Source: Diacronema lutheri
Lineage: Eukaryota > Haptophyta > Pavlovophyceae > Pavlovales > Pavlovaceae
NCBI GenBank assembly: GCA_019448385.1
Contig: JAGTXO010000048.1
Location: forward strand, 217,742 to 281,741
DNA length: 64,000 nucleotides
Direction: 5' to 3'
Shown here piece by piece: positions 42,690 through 54,460 of the stretch. Positions within the stretch are counted from its first letter, which is position 1; the number at the start of each line of letters is the position of its first letter. The position numbers were made by a program, and so were the translations under genes. Under the pieces are notes generated by a model that saw nothing but the letters and a program-made list of their open reading frames with translations, was not told the origin of the DNA and did not search any database.

Positions 42690-45318
42690 TCACCAGCCCG
42701 GCGGCGCGCTCAGCAGATGCTCGCCCGTGCCGAGAGTGAGCGCCTCGGGCCTCGCAGGCGCGCCCGGCACGAGCCCTGCCATGCACGCCGAGTTGCGCGC
42801 GCGCAGCCTGCGGCTGTGCGCGGGGTAGACGAGCGCGAGGGAGAGCGCGAGTTGCAGCTCGCTGCTGCCGTTCAGGCGCAGCGAGCGGAGCACAGCCGGC
42901 GGCAGGCCGAGCTGTTCGCCGACTGGCGGCGCAACGGGCCGTGCTGCTGCCGGTCTGGCGCGCGAGGCACGGGCGTCCACGGAGCCGTCGGCGGCGGGCG
43001 CTCGCTGCGCGCCGGGTGCGCACGCCGCCGCGGCCGCGGCGGCGGTCACCAACGCGGCCGTCGTCGCCGGCAGCTTCGGCCGCGGCGCAGCATGTGGCGG
43101 TGGCGGCGCAGAGGCGGCGCAAACGACCGCCCGCTGCGCGCCCGCCAGACGCTGGCCGGACGGGAGGAAGCGCCATTGCTTGACCGGCTTGCTGCCCGCG
43201 CCACCCCTGCCGAGCTGCGCGGCCTCTCCGTCCGTGGACGGGCCGGCGCCGCCACCACCCGGCGGCAGCCCGCCGTCCGCCGGCATCGTGCCGTGCACCA
43301 CGTGCGCTGCTCGCGGCTGGGCGGAGGGCGCGCACGGCGGCGGCGGCATGGCCGCGCGCGCGCCGGCCGGTGCGTGCTGGGGCGAAGGCGGAGACTTGAC
43401 GACGCGCGGCGCCGGGGGCGCGCACGTGCCGTCGAGCTCTGCGCGCGTCGTGGCATGCGCAGGCGCGTCGGTTGGTGCGCAGGGCTGAGCCGGTCGAGCC
43501 GCCGCGCTGGCGGCGAGCTGCGCTGCCCCCACCTTCTGCCGTGCGGGCGCTGGCCGCGCCGCAGCGGACTGCGCGCCAGCAGCCCACGCGCCGAACGTTT
43601 CAGCCCACGCGCCGAGGGGCTCAGCCGGCGTGACGAGCGGCCCGCCCTGCGCTGCCTTCTGCGCGGCTGTTGCACACCGCGGCTCGACCGGTTGAGCGTG
43701 CGTGCGTGCATCGATGGCTGCGTCCTCAGTGGCTGCGTCCCCTGCTGCCGCTGTCTCGCCCCCGGTCTCCGCTGCTGCCGCCGCAGCCTCCCCCCGCAGC
43801 TCGAGCGCCCCGTCGGGTGCCCGCCAGTCGGACAGCTGCTGCGGCCTGATTGGTGAGAGCGGCGGGTAGAAACGGTCGCCCGGTCTGTGACCCGTCGTCT
43901 TTCGCCCCGCGGCCCGTTTGGCCGGAGCCGCGCAGTGAGTCTGCGTGCACGGGCGCGCGCGGCGTGGGGTGAGCGGCCGTGGGGTGAGCGGCCGTGGCGC
44001 GCCGTCGGCGCGGCGAGCTGAGGGGCGCGCAACGGGATGGCGACTTAAGAGCCAGCACACCGGATTGGCACCGGCTGGCCCGGAGCACTGGCGCACGGCG
44101 ACACGCGCGCGCGCGGATCGCGCGCACGTCTGGGGCGGTGTCGTCTGCGGGGGTCTCGTCTGGAGGGGTCTCAGCCAGCCGCTTGCGTGCAGCAGGCGCA
44201 TGGCCGATGGCCGTTGAGCTCTTGGCCGTCGACCGCTGAGCGACCAGCGCACCAAATTTGGCCTGCGCGTGGTCGGGCGGGTCCAAGCCGCCACAGCTGC
44301 GCGCGTCGCCGCTGCACGGCCGGCTGCCGCTGCCGACGCTGTTGCCGCTGCCGCTGCCCCCTGGCCGCTTGCCCCGGCCGCGCGCGCCGCCGCCCGCTGA
44401 GCGCGCGCCGGCGGCGCGCGCGTACACAAGCGGCGCGGGGCGCGGTACCGTGGCCCTGAGGCCAAACTGCAGGCGCTGCCGAACGGCATCGCTGTCCTCG
44501 GCGAGCTCGAGATGCCGCTGCATGGCTGCTCGGTCGGGTCCCCAATGCCTGCCGAGATCGTCGGTCCGCAGGCCGCGATCCGTCATCAGCCGGTGGTCTT
44601 CGGCGTCGCCGGCGACGCGCCCGCACACGCTCGCAGGGCGCGCTCGCCCGGTGCGCGCGCTCGCCGTGCCCGCGGACTGCGCGGCCGGCGCTGCTGCCTG
44701 TGGCTGCGGCCATGGCCGCTCATGCGCCTGGTCGGCGGCCATCGCCACCTTGAGCAGCGCGAAAACCTGCGCGGGCGTCGGATGCACGCGCGCGCTGGCG
44801 TGTACGGCAGGCGCGGCCACCGCGGAGGCAGCTGCGGCTGGATCGGCCACCGCGAGGGCAGCTGCGGCTGGCGCGGCCACCGCGAGGGCAGATGCGGCTG
44901 GCGCGGCCACCACGAGGGCAGCTGCGGCTGCGCGCCCCGTGCACGACGCGTCGGACGTGGCGACGCGCGCGCCACGATGCGCATCGGCGCTGCCGTCGGC
45001 CGCGCGCTCGCCGTTCGCGCTGTTGTCGGGCGCCAACTGCGCGAGGGCGTGCAGCGCGCGGAGGCAGGCGCCTACCCACTCCGTGCGCTGCGCGGCGGGC
45101 ACCACGTCCGCCGCCAGCTGCGGCGGCGGCTCGTCGTTGTCGAGGCGCGCGCCGTAACCGTGCGCGCCCACCATGCTCGCGAGGAGAGCGCCGCCGTCGT
45201 CGCCGTCGCCGTCGTCGTCATCCTCGTCGTTCGAGTAGACCTCAGGGGACGACTCCTCGTGCTGCGCACCGGGCGCCACGCCGGTCGTCCAGCACCCGGC
45301 GCCCTCGCCCTCTCGCAT
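42690..45318 (-). CDS. Hypothetical disordered protein, frame change near 43.9 kb
   Basis: Starts at the ATG giving MREGEGAGCWTTG. The N-terminal part has an acidic patch (NDEDDDDGDGDDGG), HALAQLAPDNSANG and a tandem Ala-Val-Ala-Pro repeat at about 44,810-44,930 (four ~10-residue units). A more conserved-looking segment, DSDAVRQRLQFGLRATVPRPAPLVYA, lies at 44,420-44,490. Near 43,900 coding character moves to another frame (DRFYPPLSPIRPQQLSDWRAPDG), continuing to LPPAVLRSLRLNGSSELQLALSLAL and a stop at 42,690. Either a short intron or a frameshift separates them, and I could not place good splice sites. No domain is recognised. Confidence 0.35.
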
Positions 45319-45567
45319 CCCCTGGTCCGATTTCCGCGCCTCTCGTGGACGAGTCGAAGGCCGAATCGCCACCGCCCCACTCAGAACGCTTCCGGCAATA
45401 CCATCGACGCGTACAGGCGGGTCAGCGGAAGGGGCGTGGCCCGCGTGCACGGGGCCGAGGCGTGCCGAACGGAATGGGATGAGCGGCTCAAAGCGTTGTA
45501 TTCACAGCGCGCGTGCGATCGCGGGCCGAACGGAGAAGGCGTCGCGCGCGCGCGCGCGCGCCCGCGC
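45319..45567. other. Intergenic region with a fragment of the dispersed repeat
   Basis: About 45,436-45,480 carries CACGGGGCCGAGGCGTG followed by a diverged tail, matching the end of the dispersed intergenic repeat in minus orientation. (CG)n runs precede the 3' end of the next gene. Confidence 0.4.
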
Positions 45568-46941
45568 TCAATCGTCGCCGGCGAGAGCGGCAAATGCGCC
45601 GCCCTTGCCGCCGCCCGGCTTGGTCGCGGTTTTCTTGGCGGCGCCGAGCGACCTCGCGGTCGAGCCCGACGTCGTCCAGCCCGCGCTCTGGCTGGTGCGC
45701 GCCGCCTGCCGATCGGCCGCCTTCTTGTGTGCGCCCGCGCCCGCGCCCTTGGCGAGCGCGACGCGTGCGCCAAGCTCCTCGTCGCTCTCAAACCAGCCGC
45801 GCGCGCCCTCGGCGATGGCGTCGATGCGCGCGAGCAGCTCGGGCAGCTGGCCGACCTGCCTCGCCTGCTCGAGCGAGAGGAGTTGGTTGGCCTGCTTGGC
45901 GGAGGCCTCGATCGCGCGCACAGCGAGCACCTGTGCCCACAGTTTGGCCACCTCGGCCGCAGCAGGCGGCGGGAGCGCGCGGTTGGGCGGTCTCGAGCCC
46001 TCCGCGCTCGTGCGCGCGGCGATGAGCGCATCGCGCTGCTGCGCGAGCTTCTCCACGCGCTTCTCCTTGCCCTCCGAGCGCGCGGCCGCGAGCTCGATCT
46101 CAAGCGCCTCGAGCTTGGGCGCGGTGGTGCGCAGCAGCTGCGCCTTCTCGGCAGCGCTCAGCTCGCCGCGCTCGACCAACCCCTTCATGCCCATCTGCAC
46201 GTGCGCCGCCTTGGCGGCGAGGCTGTCGGTGGTGGTGATCGCCGCCCACGCCTCCTCCGCGGGCGAGAGCGGCTGCCCGCCCATCATCTTCTCGTCGACC
46301 CGCTTGAGGAGCGCGATGTACGGCGCCAAATTCTTGAGCAGCCGCGAGAGCTGCGCGTACGTGCGTACGCCGCCCTCCTCGCACAGCACGCCGAAGGTCT
46401 CGACGTTCTCCGCCTCGATGAGCCGGTAGAGCGGCGAGTCTGCGGCGAGCGGCACCGCCGCACCCTCGCCCGCCGCGTCGCCGTGCTGGCCGTCGGGCGC
46501 GTGCGCGAGCGGCGGGAAGACGTGCACGACCTTCACGTTGCGGCCCGTGTCGTGCTGTGACTTGAACGCGGCGCTCGAGCCGAGCGACGCACCGCTGTCC
46601 TCGTCGAAGCCGATCGCCTTCAGCGCCGCGGCGATCCCGCGGTACAGGTTTGGGTCGTACCGCCCCCTGATCGACTTGCCGCCGCCGATCACAAACGAGC
46701 AGCGCAGCGGCGCGCCCGCCGGGTGCGGCTGCGCGAAGCACGCGGTCATCAGCTCGCCCGCCGCCTCCTCCGAGTAGTTGTCGAGGTCGTACTCCTCCGC
46801 CTTGTCCGTCTGCTCGCGCACCGCCTTAGCGAGCCCCGCCACCTTCTGCTCGGACATGCGCGCAACGAGCTGCCGCAGCCTGGGCGTCGAGGTCCGGGCG
46901 GTTTGGGCTTCCTCGAGACGCGCGAGGCTTTTGCGCGCCAT
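45568..46941 (-). CDS. Conserved-looking coiled-coil protein of unknown function
   Basis: 457 residues from ATG (MARKSLARLEEAQTARTSTP). The N-terminal ~160 residues look like a folded domain: CSFVIGGGKSIRGRYDPNLY, ALKAIGFDEDSGASLG and SQHDTGRNVKVVHVFPPL, with a G-G-G-K and a H-D-T-G-x-N segment. Then YAQLSRLLKNLAPYIALLKR and a long charged coiled coil (IELAAARSEGKEKRVEKLAQQRDALIA). The C terminus is basic and Gly/Ala-rich. The first domain resembles a family I have seen in plants and algae with no known role, but I cannot name it. Its ATG is 51 bp from the divergent PMS2 ATG. Confidence 0.65.
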   Translation of the reverse strand: MARKSLARLEEAQTARTSTPRLRQLVARMSEQKVAGLAKAVREQTDKAEEYDLDNYSEEAAGELMTACFAQPHPAGAPLRCSFVIGGGKSIRGRYDPNLYRGIAAALKAIGFDEDSGASLGSSAAFKSQHDTGRNVKVVHVFPPLAHAPDGQHGDAAGEGAAVPLAADSPLYRLIEAENVETFGVLCEEGGVRTYAQLSRLLKNLAPYIALLKRVDEKMMGGQPLSPAEEAWAAITTTDSLAAKAAHVQMGMKGLVERGELSAAEKAQLLRTTAPKLEALEIELAAARSEGKEKRVEKLAQQRDALIAARTSAEGSRPPNRALPPPAAAEVAKLWAQVLAVRAIEASAKQANQLLSLEQARQVGQLPELLARIDAIAEGARGWFESDEELGARVALAKGAGAGAHKKAADRQAARTSQSAGWTTSGSTARSLGAAKKTATKPGGGKGGAFAALAGDD

Positions 46942-46992
46942 TTCGGCCGGCGCGGGACGCGCGATCTGGCCTCGCGCGCGCGCGAGCAGGTC
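46942..46992. promoter_or_regulatory. 51-bp divergent intergenic region (unknown gene / PMS2)
   Basis: Only 51 bp separate the two start codons. It contains GGCCGGCGCGGGACGCGCG and no TATA-like sequence. Both transcripts must start inside or upstream of this short stretch. Confidence 0.5.
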
Positions 46993-49165
46993 ATGGCGGA
47001 CCCGCTGCCGGCGGCGACGATGCGCCGGATGGGCGCGGAGACGGCGCTGCGCATCTGCGCCGACCAGGTGATCACCGGGCTCCCCTCGGCGCTCAAGGAG
47101 CTCGTCGAGAACGCGCTCGACGCGGGCGCGACGCGCATCGACGTGAGCCTCGAGGCGCACGGCTCGGCGGCGCTCGCCGTCGCCGACAACGGGCGCGGCG
47201 TGTCCGTCGCGGACCACGCGATGCTCGCACGCCGGCACACGACGAGCAAGCTCGGATCCTTCGCCGACCTCGAGACCGTCCGCTCGTACGGCTTCCGCGG
47301 CGAAGCGCTCTCGTCGCTCGCCGCGCTCTCGCGCCTCGAGGTCGTCACGCGCACGCGCGCTGAGCCGGCAGCGCGCCGGCTCGCCTTCGCGCACGACGGC
47401 TCGCTCGTCTCCAGCCAGCTCGTCGCGCGCGAGCCGGGCACGTGCGTGACGGTGCGCGAGCTCTTCTGCACCTTCCCCGTGCGCGCGACCGAGCTGCGCC
47501 GGCGCGCCAAGCTGGAGCTGCGCCGGCTGCTCCTCCTCGCGCAGGCGTACGCGCTTGCGCGGCCGCACGTGCGGATCACCGTGGCACACGTGGGCGCGAG
47601 CGGCGAGCGCCTCGGCGCGCCGCTGCTCCAGTCGGACGGCGGCCCGAGCGCGGACGTGCGGTGCGCGATCTGCGCCCTCTACGGCGCCGCGCAGCTGCGC
47701 GGACTGCTCGCGATCTGCGCCGAGCAGCCGCTGCCCGTCAGCGAGCAGGCGCAGGCGCAGGCGCAGGCGCAGGCGCAGGCGCACACGGAGCAGCCCGCGG
47801 CGGGCGGCACCGCCGACGGCGAGGCGGCCGCTCAGTCGCCCGACGGCGAGGCCGCGACCGCCGCCGTCGACGAGGCGGCGGTCGACGCGCCGCCGCGCGG
47901 GAGGCCGCGACCGCCGCCGTCCGCGTCGCTCGCCGACGGGCTCGACGCGCTCGCGCACGGCGCGCCGCGCGCCGACGCGGGTTCGCCGGTGCGGCGGCGA
48001 GACGAGGCGATCGTCCGCAGGCCGAGGGCCCGGGCGGACGCCGCGCCGCCGGCCGTGCCCGGCGGCGTCGAGCGCGCGCCGCCGCCATCGTTGCCGCTGT
48101 TGCGCGTGCGCGGCTTTTTCTCGGCGCCACGCGCGGACGCGGGCCGCCCGTCGGGCGAGCGCATCTGGCTGAGCATCAACGGGCGGCCAGTCGAGTGTGC
48201 AAAGCTGACGCGCGCTCTCACCGACGCCTTCCGCTCTGCCACGTCGCGCTCTGACCTGTTCCCCGCAGCCTTCCTCGAGTTGAGCCTTCCGCCGTGCTCC
48301 TACGACATCAACGTGACGCCCGACAAGCGCACAATCCTCCTGGCGCACGAGGCGGAGACCGCGGCGGCGCTCGGCGCGATCGTCTCGATGGTGTACGAGG
48401 GCGCGCGCGGCGAGATGCGCGCGGCGGCAATGCCCGCTGCGCCTGTGCGCCCCGAGCGCAGCGCCGCCGACCTGTTCGCGCTCGCGCTGCACGGAGCGCG
48501 CGAGGGCGAGGGTGATGGCGATGGCGAGGGTGATGGCGAGGGCGATGACGCTACGCTCGGGGCGCCGCTTCTCGCACCCGCCGCGACGGCTGGCGGAGGA
48601 GGAAGGGCACCCGCCGCGACGGCGCTGTCCCCGGCCGTGCCGCAGCCCCTCCCACCGCCGCTGCCCTTCCTCCTCCGCCAGCCGCAGCCGCAGCCGCAGC
48701 CGCAGCCGCGCCACCCGACGCAGCCGACGCACGCCCCGCCCTCGCCGCCGCACGACCGCACGCACGAGGCCGCGGGCGAGGCGTGCATGCGGGGCGGGCG
48801 GGTGCGAATGGAGTACATGGACGGGATGACGCTCAGCGAGACGGCGGAGGCGCTGGGCGAGGCCGTCGCCCAGCTGCGCGCGCTGTGGCCGCAGCGCACG
48901 GCCGACGCGGCGCGCGCGCGCGCGCGCGCGCGCTCTGCGCCGGGCTGCAGGCGCAGGCGGACGGTGGCGGCGCGTTTGTGGGCGCGGACGGCGCCGGCCG
49001 TTTCGGCCTCGCGCTCGCCGCGCTCGCGGACGCCTGCGCGCTGCCAGCGCTGAATGGCGCGCCGCATTTTGCGGCCGCGCGCGGCCTGCCCACCGTCGAT
49101 GTGGCTGCAGTCGCCCTCCGCCATGGCTGGGCGCGCGCATCGCGCGCGCCGGAGCACGACGGTGA

Positions 49166-49196
<31 letters not shown>

Positions 49197-49576
49197 GACC
49201 CCGGTGGTGACGGCGGTGACGGCGGCGCGTCGCCGCCGTTCGCGCGCATCGCGCCCCGGCCCAATGCGACGGCGAGCGGCGCGCAAGGTGGGCTGTGCGC
49301 GCTGCTGCGCGATCTCGCTCGCGCGTGCGATGAGGGCATGGCCCTGCCGCCGCCGCCGCTGCCGCCGCCGGGCGCACCCGCCCGAGCTGACGACGGCGGC
49401 GCACCGTCTGCGGACGGCGCACAGCGCGCGCGCGCGCTGTGCGTCGGCTTCGACCTGACCGCGCACGGTTTCGGCGGCACGCCACCGTTCGCCGCGCCCG
49501 GCGCCGCGCGCGCGCGGCGCGCGCGTGGCGCTGCGGCGGGCGCGTCGCTGCCCGTCGGCGCGGAGCGCGCAGACGG

Positions 49577-49612
<36 letters not shown>

Positions 49613-50738
49613 ATCGCCGTCGACCGAGCGCACGGCTGATTGCGCCGCGCACGGCAGCGACGGCCCGCTGCGCAAGCGGGCGCGCGGCGGCGCCCGGCCT
49701 GCCCCTTTGCAAGACGGCCTGATTGTTTCGTTTGGGCTTGAGCAGATCGAGGCGCAGCTCGAGGCGCAGCGTGCAGCCGACGGCGCGCGCACGGGCGGCA
49801 GCGGCGCGGCGTATGGGGCGCGCGGTAACGGCTGCGATCGCATCCGTGTGGAGGGCGCGCTCGAGGAGGCGGCCGCAGCGCCCGAGGAGGAGGTGGTGCG
49901 TGCGCTGAGCGTGCGATTGAGCAAGGCGTCGTTTGCACGGATGCGCGTCGTCGGGCAGTTCAACAACGGCTTCATACTGACGCAGCTTACGACCCGCACG
50001 GGCGAAGGCAAGTTGCAAGCAGACGAGCTCTTCATCGTCGACCAGCACGCCGCGGACGAGAAGGCCAACTTTGAAAGGCTGCGCGGCTCGACGGCGATCG
50101 GCTGCCAGCGGCTGCTCGCGCCAATTGGCCTCGAGCTCGCACCCGCAGAGCTTGAGGCGGTGCGCGCGCACGCGCGCTCGTTCGAGGAGCACGGCTTCCT
50201 CATCGGCTTTGACGAAGCAGCTCCCGCCAGCACGCGCGCACGGCTGCTCGCCGTCCCCTTCTGCAGGCGCGCGTCATTCGGCCCGGCGGATGTGCATGGT
50301 TCGCGCGCGCGCGCGCCCGCGAGCGCGAGCGAGCTCCCACTGTATGTCCACGCAGTGCTCCCACTGTATGTCCACGCAGTGCTCCCACTGTATGTCCACG
50401 CAGTGCTCCCACTGTATGTCCACGCAGTCTTGCCGCGCCGCTCACCCTCGCGCCATGTGCGCGCCTCTCCGCTCTCCCCTCGACGGGTCGACGCGCGCGC
50501 AGAGCTGCTCGCCCTGCTGCTCGACGCGCCCAAGGGGGCGGCCGTGCAGCTGCCCAAGCTGCGCGCCGTCCTCGCGTCGCGCGCCTGCCACTCGGCCGTC
50601 GTGATCGGCGATGCGCTCCAGCCGTGCAAGATGGCGTCCATCGTGCGCACGCTCGGCACGCTCGAGCAGCCGTGGAACTGCCCGCATGGCCGGCCGACCA
50701 TCCGGCACGTTGCGGACCTCGCTCGCCTCGCCGCGTAG
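46993..50738 (+). CDS. PMS2: MutL-type mismatch-repair endonuclease, PMS2-like
   Basis: The start gives MADPLPAATMRRMGAETALR. The GHKL ATPase motifs are ALKELVENALDAGATRIDV, VADNGRGV, ARRHTTSKL and GFRGEALSSLAALS, then NVTPDKRTI. The C-terminal endonuclease part has FNNGFILTQL, IVDQHAADEKANFERL (metal-binding DQHA-x2-E-x4-E), SRACHSAVVIGDALQ and PWNCPHGRPTIRH. The product is expected to pair with MLH1 and nick the error-containing strand. The N-terminal frame runs to ~48,930; the C-terminal frame starts inside a (CG)n run at 48,911-48,933, one dinucleotide out of phase. A 204-nt intron at 50,299-50,502 joins FGPADVHE to LLALLLDAPKG, matching family spacing. Asp/Glu-Gly and QA repeats lie in the linker. 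Frame repair at the CG run is inferred. Confidence 0.85.
48911..48933. repeat. (CG)n run where the PMS2 frame changes
   Basis: About 11 CG dinucleotides. The frame before it (…WPQRTADAARARA) and the frame after it (ALCAGLQAQADGGGAFVGAD) both look coding and differ by the equivalent of one repeat unit. Confidence 0.75.
50299..50502 (+). other. Predicted 204-nt intron in PMS2
   Basis: GTTCGCGCGC ... CGCGCGCAG, phase 1. Removing it takes out about 68 residues absent from the family and joins FGPADVH-E-LLALLLDAPKG, aligned with the F-G-P-x-D-V-x-E-L segment of other PMS2 proteins. Its length is divisible by three, so the frame stays open if it is retained. Confidence 0.75.
50334..50429 (+). repeat. 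24-bp minisatellite (4 units) inside the PMS2 intron
   Basis: Four units of CTCCCACTGTATGTCCACGC AGTG (24 bp), nearly identical. Each unit contains GTATGT, a strong 5' splice-site word, and CGCAG, a 3' splice-site word like those used in this window. Confidence 0.9.
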
Positions 50739-51046
50739 CGCTCGCATGTTTCAAATTCTCATAAAAGCCCCTTAGCCGCTTAGCGTCATGTGGACGGCCT
50801 CTGCTTCCGGCGCGGCGACGGCGGCGGCGGCCGGCGGGGGCCGGCGAGGGGTGGCTAGGCGTGTGTGGGTGTCCGCCCATGACGCGTCCTGCCATGTCCT
50901 TGCCGTCCCGGCCGTTCCCGCTGCCGGCGTGCACAAGGTCGACGCCCTGATTTCGGCCTGATGTTGCGTGCGCCCTTTCGCTCGCTCCATTTGTCCAGCC
51001 TCGGCCCCGTGCCGCCTGTAAGCGTCGTTAGTATCTGAACGGCCGC
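50739..51046. other. Intergenic region between convergent PMS2 and the TMX-like gene
   Basis: Contains ATAAAAGCC about 20 bp after the PMS2 stop and copy B of the dispersed repeat. Nothing else is recognised. Confidence 0.5.
50921..51035 (+). repeat. Dispersed intergenic repeat, copy B
   Basis: GCCGGCGTGCACAAGGTCGA, then CGCCCTGATTTCGGCCTGAT, GTTGCGTGCGCCCTTTCGCT, CGCTCC, CCTCGGCCCCGTGC and GTAAGCGTCGTTAGTAT. It is almost identical, in inverted orientation, to copy C on the other side of the TMX-like gene. Confidence 0.85.
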
Positions 51047-52608
51047 CTAGTTGAGCTTCTTGTCGGCGGCGCCCGCAGGCGCGCCCGTAGACGCCGCCGC
51101 CGCCGCCAAGAGTTTCCCGGGGGGGCTGACTTGGCGATCGAGGTATACGGAGGCGCCGAGCAGCGCGACGAAGACGCCGACCGTCGCCGCCACCGCTTCG
51201 AACGTGTTGTCCGCGACGAGGACGAAGAGCCACTCGAGCCAGTGCCCGATGCGCTCGAGCACGCTCGTGCCGCCTGCAAACTTGCCCGCTTTGAACGCGG
51301 CGACGTGCTCGATGGCCGCGCGCACGTCGAATGGCTGATCCTGGCGGGGGGCGCCGGGCACGTGCGCGCGAGCCGAGCGCAGCACGCCCGCTCAGTCACG
51401 CCGCGCTGCCCGCTCAGTCACGCCGCGCAGGCCGCGCGCACGCGCCGCGCGCACGCGCCGCGCGCACGAGCCTGTGCCCGGCGGGCTTGCGCGCGCGCTT
51501 GGTGAAGTCGAGGAGGAGGAGGGTGGGAACCGTCGCGTCGATTCGGTAGTCGCCGACGAGCTGCTGGCCGATGCGGCCGGCGGAGTGGCAGACGGTGAGA
51601 AAGACGGGCGGGCCGGCAAGCGGCGTGACCGCCTGCGCGACGGCGTGCAGCTGCTGCGCGTAGTAGTCCTTCTGCGCGCGCAGCCGGCTCGCCACGGGGC
51701 TGGGCAGCAGCAGCACTGCGACGGCCGTGTCGCGCATGCCGACGTACGCGCGCGCAGTCTCCTCGTTCAGCTCGCCGACGGCCGGGCGGGAATGGAGCGC
51801 CAGCCAGCGCAAAATGCCCGCCGCGTCGCCTTCGCCCTCGAAGTGCACGGTTGGCGGCAGCGCGTCGCCTTCGCTCGCGGCGAACGCGCGCGGGAACGCC
51901 CGCGCAAACGACACACGCACGCGCGTGGCGGGCGCGAGCGGCGTGCCGGCGGGCGTGGCACAGCGGACTTGCAGCCGCATGCCCTCGGCTGCGCGCTCGA
52001 GCTGCTCGAGCTCGACGCTGCCGTGCGAATCGGCGCCACTGCCGCCGTCGTGCGGCAGCGCGAGCACGCGCAGCACGAATGGCGATCGGTCGGTTGGTGG
52101 CGCGCTCACACGCAGCCACTCTTCGACGGTGGCCTCGGTGAGCGGCACGCACGCCGGCCCGAGGCGCGCGCGCATGTGGGCGACGATGCCCTGCGCCTGG
52201 CGCGGGCCGGCATACTTGACGAATGTGCCAAGGTCGGCGCGATGCACGAGCAGCTCAGGGAACGCGCGCACGTCAAAGCGGTGAGCGAGCTTGCGCTCGG
52301 CAGTCGCGTCGACCTCAATGACGGACACGCCATCTGCGAGCAGCTCGGCAGCCGCCGCCGCGAGCTCGGGCTTGAGCTTCTGACAGTGGCCTGCCCAGGC
52401 AGCCGTGCGGCGCGCGAGGCGCGCGCAATCGGGCGCCGCATGCGCGCGCGCGCGCACGCGCGCGCAGCGGGCACGCACCACACCATGGCGCCGTGAAAGC
52501 CACGAGCGCGATCGGCGTCGCGCCGATTGTGGCGTTGAAGCTGCCAGTCGTCATGCGCTGCAGCGCGCCCGAGACGAGCGCCGCGCCAAGTATCGCCGCA
52601 AGCCCCAT
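51047..52608 (-). CDS. ER thioredoxin-related transmembrane protein (TMX/PDI-like)
   Basis: Three exons, 52608-52479, 52390-51468 and 51340-51047, total 1,347 nt (448 aa). MGLAAILGAALVSGAL is a likely signal peptide. Splicing the first intron (GTGCGT...GGGCAG) creates VAFTAPWCGHCQKLKPEL, the classical PDI C-G-H-C site. AFPELLVHRADLGTFVKYAG is the following thioredoxin strand/cis-Pro region. A second, non-catalytic thioredoxin-like part follows (YRIDATVPTLLLLDF). The second intron (GTGCGC...CGCCAG) leads to WLEWLFVLVADNTFEAVAATVGVFVALLGA, with one transmembrane segment, and a short cytosolic tail ending DKKLN, a KKxx ER-retrieval signal. This is the TMX layout: luminal oxidoreductase, one TM helix, dilysine tail. 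It probably forms or isomerises disulfides of secretory proteins. Inverted repeats flank the gene. Confidence 0.8.
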
Positions 52609-52932
52609 CCGGTGGTCGGCCGTCCCGTTCAGTCAGTCGTGAGTGTCTACCTTCAAGTAATCGCTTCGGTCAGCAGGAGGGGCGCGCACGGGGCCGAGGC
52701 GTGACGGAGGGAGCGAGCGAAAGGGCGCACGCAACATCAGGCCGAAATCAGGGCGTCGACCCTGTGCACGCCGGCAGTCGGCCCGCAGGTATTAGAAGTC
52801 AAGGACCGCAGGTGTCAGGACTCAGGACTCAGGCAGTGCTGGACGTGGTGAGAGCCCTGCACGCCAAGCGATGGACCATCGCCGATGGTGCAACACAGGC
52901 CCACAGCCGTGCTCATGTTTGCTTCTTCAACC
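52609..52932. other. Intergenic region upstream of the TMX-like gene
   Basis: Holds copy C of the dispersed repeat and, at 52,805-52,835, a small GTCAGGACTCAGGACTCAGG tandem. No gene is seen. Confidence 0.5.
52682..52776 (-). repeat. Dispersed intergenic repeat, copy C (inverted relative to B)
   Basis: Reverse complement reads GCCGGCGTGCACAGGGTCGA, CGCCCTGATTTCGGCCTGAT, GTTGCGTGCGCCCTTTCGCT, CGCTCC, then ACGCCTCGGCCCCGTGCGCG. It differs from copy B at only a few positions over ~65 bp. Confidence 0.85.
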
Positions 52933-54372
<1,440 letters not shown>

Positions 54373-54460
54373 TTAGTATTAAAACACGGTGTCAAGCGCG
54401 CCTTTTCAATTAAATTTGACTCAAGACACTCGGAGACTCGGAGTCACGATGCGAGTCGAT

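Noticed and set aside
45568-49938. 1,456-codon minus-strand frame spanning PMS2
   Set aside because: Only its 3' third (up to the ATG at 46,941) looks coding; the rest is antisense to clear PMS2 motifs.
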